Source: Thuidium tamariscinum (Eukaryota > Streptophyta > Bryopsida > Hypnales > Thuidiaceae). Taken from it: 64,000 nt of DNA. The position numbers and the translations under genes are program-made. The DNA is taken from assembly GCA_947034885.2 (NCBI GenBank), contig OX344755.2, positions 24,621,052 to 24,685,051 on the forward strand. Direction: 5' to 3'. Positions within the stretch are counted from its first letter, which is position 1; each line of letters starts with the position of its first letter. Of the stretch, positions 50,900 through 60,900 are shown one piece after another. The notes under the pieces were generated by a model, which was not told the DNA's origin, did no database searches, and saw nothing but the letters and a program-made list of their open reading frames with translations.

Positions 50900-52520
50900 A
50901 ATTCTATTCTTAGTAATCCAAAACCAAATTTGAATTAAATTTTGTATTCAAAAATCCCCAATTCAAGAATTTCAAGTCCATCACTCTTCTTTCTTCCTTT
51001 TACAAATTAGTGGCCAAAGTATTGGCTTTTGGAGATTCTAGGGTATTTTGCTCGAGATAATCACGCCAAATTAGACTAGATTTGTAAAAAAAAGATACAT
51101 AACAGACAACATCTTCCTAGTCCAAAAATCACTTCATTTCACTAAAGAGTCAAGATACAGCTTAGTCCTTATGCTTCTGAACTTTGAAAAGGCTTATGAT
51201 CAAATCTCCTAGAGCTTCATAAAAAGCGTCTTAGAGAAAAGATTTTTCCATCTAGAATTCATCAAGGGACTTATGACCCTCTATGCTAATGCTTCATCAA
51301 CAATTTTAATTAATTAATAAGTAGGAAAGAACTTCAATTTGACAAGATCAATGAGTTGAGATAGGGTTGTCCTAAAGCCCCATTTTTTTATTGTAGTACT
51401 GGGTGCTTTAGGATTTATATTAGAAGATCCCAAATATAGGATCCAAGGATTTCTCCTTCGAAATGGAAGGGAGGTCATAGATGCCTCATTTGCCGATGAT
51501 ACATTTTTATATTTGCTAGGTACAATTGTCAATTTGAACAAAGCTTACTTTGTCTTCTAAAGCACTTTTCTCCCTAACTTCCAAAGTTATTTAGGACAAA
51601 ACACATGCAATTTGGGCTTCAAAAAATCCCAAAACCTTTTAATGGAGATATGGAGTGGTACTTAATTGGATCCTTGAATGGACTTGGGTCCGCTACCTTG
51701 GACCTCTCATAAATCACCATCTTCCAAAGGATGCCAACACTCCACCTTTACTTGATCTTTTAAAGCACAAACTAAAGGCTTGGGCTACCAAGATGATATC
51801 ACAAGCAGAGAGAGTATTAATATGCAACCAAGTCATCTTAGGGATGTGCTAGTATATTGCATCATGCTCTAGACTTTTACCAAAGAATTGTGAATTAATT
51901 CAAAAATTGATCATCCAATACCTCTGGACAAGTAAAGATGAAGGGTGCAGAGTAGTGAGAATCAAGTAGAGTGCCTATATACTCCCAATAGAAGAAAGAG
52001 GTGTGGGCTTGATTGACTTTTTTTCTAGACCCAAACCTTATTAGACAAATTAGTAGTGAGGAGTCATGTGTTGAGACCTAAACCATGGAAATCTTTGATG
52101 AGATATAAATTGGAGGAAGGCATGCCTCTCGGTGATACTGAGTAGCATCCAACCTATACTTGGCTCCTTGTCACCAAAGGATTCAAGAAGGATAACCACT
52201 CCTCTTTAGTCTCAACATATATGCTTGAAAGCCATTTTTTCCATCATAGATAACCTCATCCAAGGGGATCCAACCATGGTGAGAAAAACTATGAGATAAC
52301 TCATCTTTGGGAATCCCTTAATCTTATAATTAGAAGATACTCCTTTAGAAATGGATCTGAATGTAGGATTTCAATTACATGGGCTAGGGCAGAGGTGACC
52401 ATAGTCTAATATATGTAGGACCATGTAAGAGATGATTGGTTACTTGCCTTAGAGATTCCAAAAAAATTGCCTCGTGGAGGTGCAATGACGGAGAAAGACA
52501 AAGTACACAGGTTGAAGATC

Positions 52521-53792
52521 TTAATTCCTAAAGTTCCTTGACTATATTTTCACCAAAAACCCTCTAAAACTGCCATTTCTAATACAAGTACCAAATATTT
52601 AGAAAATATTATTTTTAAACACATGTAACTATAGGATCTTGTAGTATGTTGGTTTGAAAAGATCATTAGGGAAAAATTGAACCTACAAAGAGGCTTTGAG
52701 TTTTCTTACTAATTTTAATACAAATTGAATGAGCATGAGGATGTCTACATCATCATTACTACTTCCATATAGGATTGCATATAGCCACTTGGCTTATAGA
52801 TATTTGTAGGAGGTGTGTGCTCCATCCTCTATGATGGAACCATCATGAGATTTATGAGATTTTGGAGATGGATTGGGTAATGATGATATATTTTTGAATT
52901 CATCAAGTAATTCTTGGTTCAACTAGTGAGTTGAGAAGGCTTTTTCTATCCAATCTCTTTATGAAGCAGCCTCTTTTGGGGTTCAATTTTCTCCTAATAG
53001 AGGAAAATTTTCAAAAAAAAATCTTTTATATGGATTACAAGATATGAGTATTTGAAATGACCAAAATATTTTTTTTGGCCCTGCAAAAATCGGGCATTGT
53101 ACTTTACAAGCTCACATTTTCATGAAAAAAAGTTCAAAATAGTAGTGCTTCTTTGGATTCATTCTCTAAGGCAATATGGCTACATGCTTGAAAATTTTCA
53201 AATGATTTGGAATTGTACAACATATAGGAAAAAAAATATTAAGTAAAAAAAAGCAAAGAATGATTCAAAATACTATATTGTTAAGAATTTATTTGTGAAA
53301 TTGAAACTTACCAATTTCAATAGTTCAAATGTTGTAATAAACAATCTACATGCAATTCTTTTAATTTTTTTCAAAAATATTGAAAAGTGATTAGAAAAAG
53401 GACTTTAAAGTTTATTTTAGAGTAGATAATCTATAACTACCTACAAACTAAAACTCTTCATAACTCTTGACTCATTAATCCAAATAGAATGATCTAAATC
53501 TTTCCACATAGATATAAATCTACAAAATCAATTTCAAAATTTTTTTTCAAAAAAATGATTTTTTCTGATTTGCCCAAATTGCCCAAGTTGAGAAACAAAC
53601 AACCTATCATGTAATCACTTTTTAACTATGTAGTCAAAAGTCAAGAAAATCATCGGGCTTTGAAGATGTTCCCCATTAGTACCTTCTATTAATATGGAAA
53701 TCTTGTTTCTAAAATATGGAAATCTTTAGTCACATATACCTGCCAAAAATTTTATATTGTCAAAAAAGGCACTTTAGTCCTTTAAAGGTTCA
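52521..53792 (-). mobile_element. piggyBac-like element inserted in the LINE
   Basis: It starts TTAATTCCTAAAGTTCCTTG and ends TAGTCCTTTAAAGGTTCA, a decayed TTAA. The body matches 28470-29344 and 30055-30937. It splits the LINE between its thumb region and its C-terminal zinc-binding region, and is itself split by 52669-52994. Confidence 0.6.
52669..52994. mobile_element. MITE nested inside the LINE-borne element
   Basis: Inverted ends GGGAAAAATTGAACC..AAAGAGGCT and, reversed, GGAGAAAATTGAACC..AAAGAGGCT extend about 28 bases. The sister elements at 28470 and 30055 lack this block, so it is a later insertion. Target duplication unclear. Confidence 0.65.
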
Positions 53793-54088
53793 CACACATT
53801 CTATAGGACCTAAGGGTGCATGTAGACATGCAAAGGATAGCTTGGCTTCATGATGGACATAACTTACAAGTTTTCTTTCGTAAGTATGATTCCCAAGGAG
53901 GGGATCAAATACTTTGTTTCCAAAGGCAAGAACAAAGTGAACTCCTCACATATAGGGAAGATAGAGTTTCCTTGCTATAACACAAACTTTGTGAAATTTG
54001 GGTTGTCCACTGGGATGTAATCAAGTGCTTGTTCTAGGAATGCAACCTAGAGGAAGTGCTAAACACCCCCATCTTAGTTAAGTATTTT

Positions 54089-54358
54089 CACTATAAGAAA
54101 CCCCTGTTTTGGGTGATGAGCTCTAATTTTTTATGACGGATTTTAGGTGATGTCAATGTTGACAACCCAAAAATTTATGTCAACAAAAATATCCAATGTA
54201 ACATCAATGTTGATATAAAAACATTGGACTATCAACATTGATGTTACATTGGACATTTTTGTTGACATAAAATTTTTGGATTGTCAACATTGACATCACC
54301 TAAAATCCGTCATAAAAAATTAGGGCTCATCACCAAAGACAAGACTTTTTTTATAGTG
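54089..54358. mobile_element. CACTA-like hairpin MITE in the LINE
   Basis: It begins CACTATAAGAAACCCC and ends TTTTTTTATAGTG, i.e. CACTATAA on both strands, flanked by TTT (54086-54088 and 54359-54361): a 3-base duplication as in CACTA/En-Spm elements. Almost the whole 270 bases are two arms of about 125 bases, with a short loop near 54220 (arms share GTGATGTCAATGTTGACAA and TCCAATGTAACATCAATGTT). Confidence 0.85.
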
Positions 54359-54914
54359 TTTGAAGGTAGAAGAATTCAGTACCGTAGTTGGGATTGATGA
54401 GAGTGGTCTTGGAGAAGACTAGGCAAACTGAAAGAAGCCCCCTTCTTCGGGTATACTGTACAATCAAGAGAGGCTACCTAGAGGGATTCAAGTGCACAGG
54501 AGAGAGCGAGGGAAAAAGATCAATATGGACACATGAGCTAGTTAATTAGGAATTAATTTTGGATTAATATGCCTCCATGTACAAATGCCTATGGCATCAA
54601 GCACGCCCAAGGAAACAAGCAATGTTGTTGTGGCAAATCATGAATTGAGGAGTTGTTGTAGATGAATGGTTATCTTGGAGGATTCCTCAAGCACATGACA
54701 CATGTCTTCTTTGTGGGCATTATGTGGAAACATCTACACATTTATTTTGGGACTATTAGTTTGTAAAAGAGTTGTAGCAGAAGTATAATTCTTTTGCCTA
54801 GGCTTCCAAAACACTTATTTTTTCCAACCTTCAACAAGCTTTGTTAGGAAGGATTAATTTGAATACTGGTTCTCCTTTTTAGGAAAATATATATACATAA
54901 GCCAACCATGGGAT

Positions 54915-55143
54915 TTAACCCTTGAAGGACGGACTGGTGGCTGCGGAAACCATGCATTTAGATACCGTGTGACATCACCTACTTTGAAAAAGCCAAATAT
55001 ATGCATTGGAAGTCAAAGTACTGTAGAAGATCTTCCCTTTTCACCCCAATACTGAGGATGAAAAGTTGCATTTTTGTCTTGGAAGGAAAGATTCTTTGTC
55101 ATTCAGCGGACACCAAACGTCCGCAGCGTCGTTGAAGGGTTAA
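54915..55143 (+). mobile_element. short piggyBac-like MITE (type S, copy 2)
   Basis: TTAACCCTTGAAGGACG at the left and, reversed, TTAACCCTTCAACGACG at the right match at 15 of 17. It is 229 bases and aligns with 35387-35623. No direct repeat lies beyond TTAA. Confidence 0.75.
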
Positions 55144-55518
55144 GGAGATCATTTTTTATATGACACCTCTAGGTAGAAAGATATAACACAAAATACGGTA
55201 CCCAAGACTTTAGCATTCATAGTGTTATGAGCTCTACTTGGATTTCTACAATTCATGCCGGCATGGCCATTAGGGAACATATTAATGGTGGCATTAACAA
55301 CAAGGAACAATTACATCAAAAAAGTTGGGCCAGACTAATTTGGTGCTATTTTAACACCAAAGGCTGCATTTTGACAATATTGGTGCCATTTTCTCCTTAC
55401 TCAGTTGGTATGGGGATTAGCACCAAATTTACTTGATTGCATTTCAATGCACCATCATGGCACCATATTCACATGCTGTTAAGTTCCTGATGTAGCTAGC
55501 ACTATTTCTTGGGGCATG
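55144..55518. other. short intergenic stretch
   Basis: GGTGCCATTTT/GGCACCAT words recur. No gene is seen. Confidence 0.4.
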
Positions 55519-56364
55519 TTAACCCCTAAAAGCCCAAGGGGTTAGGACAAAACACAAATGTGCTATAAAATATAAGAATTACAACTTTTCTGAAGTTAGT
55601 ATCAAAGAAGATAATGTAAAGCACAACAAGTAGAAAGTATCCATACAGTCAAAGTAAAAAAAATGTTTTTAGATTATTTTTAAATGAATTTTGAAGATAT
55701 AACTTCAAAAATTCACCAAAAATACAATTTCTATTTTTAGGATTTGAAATTTTTTTTGATTGGTCAAAATTGTGTTTTTTATTGATTTATAGAAAAATGC
55801 AAAATATTCAACCTCTAAAAGCCCAAGGGATTAAGACAAAATACAAATGTGTTATAAAATATAAGCTTTACAACTTTTTTGAAGTTAGCATCAAAGAAGA
55901 TAATGTAAAGCACAAAAAGTAGAAAGTATACATATCATCAAAATTTAAAAAATATTTATAGATTCTCTTCAAATGAATTTTGAAGATATAACTTCAAAAA
56001 CTCACCAAAAATACAATTTCTATTTTTATGATTTGAAATTTTTTTTGATTGGTCAAAATTATGGTTTTTATTGACTTGTAAAAAAATAAAAAGTATTTAC
56101 TAATGAGAGCATTAGTAATTCCCCCAAATAGTAATTTTTTCAACACTAAGCAATTTTAGACACTTTGTACTATTTCTCCTTTTTTTTGCTCTAACTCATG
56201 TTTGACCGTACTGATCTTAGTTTTGAATATCAATGTTGAAAGAAAACCCAATTTTTTCAAAACTGAAAAAAAAAAAATTTGAAAAAAGTTTTTTTTTTGC
56301 TCGAAAATTCTGCCCGAAGTTAGGCAGCGACCAGAAAATGGTCGCTTGAGCACTTAGGGGTTAA
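55519..56364 (+). mobile_element. piggyBac-like element with internal tandem duplication
   Basis: The left end TTAACCCCTAAAAGCCCAAG and the reversed right end TTAACCCCTAAGTGCTCAAG pair. The first 289 bases are repeated in tandem (55522 onward and 55811 onward), so the second unit carries a second internal copy of the terminal motif CCTCTAAAAGCCCAAGGG. Confidence 0.7.
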
Positions 56365-56564
56365 ATGATACCATCGAAACCCTCAGGAAAAACGCTGAAA
56401 TTTTTTATTTTTTTCAAATTCAGATTCAGAATCAGAGACCCCAAATTAGCTAGGGGGACCATGAACATACCAAAAAACCCAACACAATTATAAACCCCAA
56501 ACCCTTGTCAACCCCTAGTAAAATGAGATTTACCCCTGGGCCCACTTTCGATGGTATCATTTAA
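56365..56564. mobile_element. third relative of the MULE-like MITE
   Basis: AAATGATACCATCGAAA at the left is inverted exactly at the right (TTTCGATGGTATCATTT). The inside (CAGAGACCCCAAATTAGCTA) matches the interior of 17472-17743, and in reverse 1676-2218. It abuts the TTAA of the preceding element. No 9-base duplication is evident here. Confidence 0.6.
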
Positions 56565-57904
56565 CGTTCTGCCTATTCCTCAGTTTGAGATAGCTTGGAC
56601 TCCGGTTTTTTGTGATTGAGGTAGACTGGTTTGGCATTTCACTATGCCTACCATTTTGCTCTGATTTGTTGTGTATTAATTCGTGGCTTTCAGAGCAAAA
56701 ATCCCAAACTTCTTTACATGGTCTGACATGAACTACTATGGCACACATTTTTTTCATTTCTCTGTCAAGGTGAAATTTGAAGTCAGCCCTACTCTAGCAA
56801 CTTGGGTGCAACATAGGCAATTGACTTCCTTGGGACATCTGGAACTCTGGATTCCTACAGAGTCAGATCTTCAAATGGAAATTCCTATAATTTTGAATGT
56901 GCTCATTAGTAAAAACAAAAGTTTCCGACACATGGAATTCCGTTCCGATTGTGCTGAAAAAGAGAAGAAAAAGTTTCTGACACAAGAGACAAGGATGTAC
57001 TGTAAAATCACGTAACTTACTGTACTGTACTGTCAGATTCACTTCTTAGAAAGATAGAAAGTCAAAAAGGCAATTCAATAAAGAACCCAAACTGTCACAA
57101 TTTACCCAACAGTTCCACACAGAATCTAAGATAAGTTATTTAGAAACCGTGAAATCGTTGCCCACGGCTACTGGGCCCCGGCCCGGGTCTACGATTCCGG
57201 GGCCTAAACCTCTGCCCCAACCACTCTGCCCGGAAAAAAAGAAGAAGGGGAGCGCGTGAGCCCCCGCGGGCATGCATGCCTGGCGCGGTGATGGGGCGGC
57301 ATGGAGCCATGGGGCCCATGGCATTCGAGAGCGCCTCTTTCTTCATCGTCTTCGGCAGCGCCGCCCCGCAGTGCAAATGAACAACGACGCTCGTGGACTT
57401 TCTACCGGCGCTGGCCCAAGTGGCATTGCAATCGCATTGCTTCCTTTTCATGGATTGCAAATTGCGCTGCCCTCTTCCTTCTCGTTCCAACGAGCCATTG
57501 CTCGCCCTCTCTCGCGCTCTGTAGCACTCGTTTTACAGCTATCTTCATTCCTCTGGCTCCCACGCGTACGTTGCATGCGCGGCAAATAGGAAATTCGACG
57601 CCGTCCCGGATTGACGCGGGGGATTGAGGGACCCGGAGGTCGCCATCGCGCCTCGAGGGATCAAGTCTTGTGTGTCAGTTGCGATTTGTGGACGGAAAGG
57701 CATTGGCCTGGGAGTTTAGACATCTAACGGCTTCAAATTTTGGGAGGGGAATTTTGACCTGCATTGTCAAAGGGAAACCCTAGGGTGGGAATTGACGTGA
57801 TTAGGGAGTGTCTGTGATGGTGAGGAGGGAGTGGCTGGGGGCGATTGTGGCATGAGAGACGGGGGTGGATAATCAGGCGGAACTGGTTGAGGACGGTTGT
57901 GAGG
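56565..57904 (+). promoter_or_regulatory. intergenic and probable promoter/5' leader of the DCD gene
   Basis: About 57130-57904 is strongly GC-rich and CpG-containing, unlike the DNA before it. This fits a promoter and 5' UTR. Overlapping long frames on both strands there follow from the composition. Confidence 0.4.
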
Positions 57905-60900
57905 ATGGTGGCCACCGCCAAATACCATCGTCCGGGACCGACATTGTCCGTGGACGTGAGTTGCATGAGAGAGCGGAAGGTGGATGGAGGCGCCTCTGCT
58001 GGCAATGCCGGCGGTCTGAATGAGCCTCTCGGAGGCTTCATATTCGTATGCAACAATGACACCATGCGCGAAGACTTGGAGCGTCACTTGTTTGGTACAG
58101 TCTCTTCCCTTTCAATCAATGTTTCTGCCTCCCGACTCTGACTTGGTCAAGTTACAGTTTTCCATCGCTGTAGGTGACGTTAGGTTTTCTGGGCAATCGG
58201 AGCAGGGATTACCAATGTCACCTTTTTTCTCACATCAATGACATTTCTCCTATGGAATTTGAATGGGATTTTCCCTTCTGTTATTTGAGTCTCAGACGAG
58301 GCGTGAAGTGTAATTAGGTGGACAACACGTTCGATTGTATTGTGGAGCGGTTTTAACCGACTGCATCTTCCCCGTTTTTTACTTTGATTCCTTCTCTACG
58401 CTTTGGCACAGACGTGTCAATGCTCTCCATTTGCGGCGGGGGAGTAGAATGAGGTGACATTGAGAGAAAGAGGTCAATTTCTGCTAAAGCAGTCGTGAGA
58501 ATTTGTCAGAACCCTACATTGAGTTTGTGCTGGGGTCAGGGATAAGCTCCAGCAATTCGCGACAGTTTTAGGATGTGAAATATGCGAATGACGTAGTCAT
58601 GGCAATGCCATCGTAGAAGAAGTCGGGCGGAGTGTCCATGGCAAGAGATGAGAATGCACATGTATTGTGAAGTCGTGAAAGGGGAGGATTTGCGATTCCA
58701 GTAAGGTTTTAGAAAGAAAAAATACTCCTGTCATTTAACCCTGGAGCGCTCCGACGTCCAAAAAGTGGATGACGGACAGAGTTCAAGACTCACAGAGATT
58801 TCATTCATCCATTTTTCTCATAGTTCAGCGATAAGTTTGGAATGCATTAGTGGTAATGGCGTTTGTATTTGTGACAGCAATAGGAAGAGAAAAATGGATG
58901 TAATCAAATATGCAAAGGTCTGTAGAAAATTGTAGAAAATTCTCAGGTGCCCTAGGTGAAGAGAGTGCTGCCCTGACTTTGATCGGGCAAAAAAATACAA
59001 TGGGGTAGTCAGTAGTGGGCATGGGTGTCTTAGTTGTACTTTTGAGTTCGATAAAAAATTCGAGGGTGTTGATTTCAAAATTAGTGGAAGTGACGATTGA
59101 GCATTTTCCTAGAACTAGAACAGTAAAGAGACTGTATACAAGAGTGCTAGATGTCAGGAACTTGTGAACAACTGATAATCTATTTTGTAAAGTGGACGAA
59201 GGCATTTAAATGTGTCGGTATGGAAATGCGAATAAAGTGTTATTAAATTCAGCATCGGGCATCTGTGGAATTGGCCCCCGTCATTGAAAATTTTGTGTTT
59301 GTTCTTGTCATCCGATAGGTCTGCGTGTTGCAAGATGCATAGTAATGCATATCTTTCAAACTTGTCAATGTAATATGATCGGTTGCATTCGTCTTTCGAT
59401 GCTCTTCTTACAGTGAATTTCCCTAGTATTTTTCCAAGCAAGCACCTGGTCGTTTCGACATGATTTCTGCAGAAGTGATCACCTGACTGACAAGGTCAAC
59501 GCTCAAATTATCTTGGTCAAACCTGATCATCTTTACAGGAACTGAATTTTTCCTCATTTTCACTTCATTTTCCAAGAGTGTGCATGCTACTACTCGAGAT
59601 CTTACGGTTACCTGCTGCATTCTCTAAAGTTGATCTCAGAAATTGTCGTCCAAAATGTATACAGTTTTCAAGCGGCTTCCCACTTCTACAATTATTCTGT
59701 GCGCTCCAGGGTTAATACGAGGTCTGCTCAACTACCATTTTTCATGAATAACTTACAGAAAATAGCACCTCTGGGTCGCTTGCGTTTTTGAGGTAGGCGC
59801 CACTACCAGGAGCCTGCCCGACTAATTATGTCCACAATATTTTGTGCATTTTTAAAAGGAGTGTTTCTCAGTGACGGTGATGTGTCAGCAGTTGAGTTGT
59901 TCCATTTCAGAGAAGTAGGCAAAAATACATTGACGAGTTCTGTCACTAGAGTTTGCTTCTCAATAATTGCTTGCTTGTTTACAGGGCTTCCTCAGCGGTA
60001 TCAAGACTCCGTAAAGGCAATACAGACGGGGCTTCCGCTGTTTCTTTACAACTATTCCACAAGATCTATGCATGGCGTTTTCGAGGTGAGTGCATGACTT
60101 GCCGTGAGGTGCACACAGCAGACACCGGCAACGTACGCTTGCTGTTCTTTGGGAACTAGACCTTTGGCCTGTACGGACGATTGCTGATATATCATCTTCT
60201 GTTTTCAATTTCTTATTCACTCTGGTGCTAAGGTATGTCTAGCGGTTAGATATAGATAGTTTTGCGGGCTGCCTCAGATGACCTGACCTGTACTTCAATA
60301 TCTTACAGGCGACGAGTGATGGTGGCTTCAACATTGAACCTGAGGCTTGGGAGATCAAAGAAGCAAGACGGAATGGTCGGCCTATGTCTCGTTTTCCTGC
60401 ACAGGCATGCTTTACTTCCTGCGATTGCGTTGGTCATAGGGTCTTGTACTCGCTGGGTGACGGTCATGGTTCAGTTTCTTACGCATTTGTTTTGATCAGT
60501 ATTATAAATGGTGGTGCTCTTTGATTTTGGTCATTAGTCCTGTCTTCTCTTAAGTTTTCCTGTCCAACGGTGAGTCGTAATCATTTGCTGCCTCGAAAAA
60601 CAAGCGGTTCTTGCGTAATGACACTAGATAGAGAGCCTGAATAATACACTGACAAATATGGAACTTGATCATGTAAACTGACTAGTCACTTGCTGTGTGT
60701 TCTTCTATTAGGAAATTGCAGTTGTTTATAGCCTTCAAATTTTTTTTGTCGCTCCAACCTACATCTCGCCCAATTCGAACGCTTCAGATTTTTGTGATTT
60801 GCTGCACCGTATTCATGCTCTTGTTCTGCTCTTGGGAATATGACAATCCTTTCAAACATTTGAACATGCAGGTCAGAGTTCGTTTGAGAGAGGAAAGACC

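Larger units (their letters stand above)
50960..54880 (+). pseudogene. decayed LINE reverse transcriptase, interrupted by other elements
   Basis: Reverse-transcriptase motifs occur in order with stops and frameshifts: ITLLSSFYKLVAKVLA (near 50975), DNIFLVQKSL (51105), NFEKAYDQIS followed by TAG where Trp is expected, ASFADDTFLY (catalytic FADD, near 51490), LGFKKSQ, RYLGPLINHHLP, then a thumb-like region. After the insertion at 52521-53792 the frame resumes, is cut again at 54089-54358, and ends with a zf-RVT-like block (LLCGHYVETSTHLFW, near 54700-54750). It is therefore a non-LTR retrotransposon (L1-like clade by motif style). No intact endonuclease or poly-A tail was identified. TGG-to-TAG type stops suggest decay by methylcytosine deamination. 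Confidence 0.85.

Noticed and set aside
57140-57627. Frames of over 100 codons on both strands upstream of the DCD gene
   Set aside because: The overlapping frames reflect the GC-rich promoter region; none shows a known domain or splice-linked continuation.
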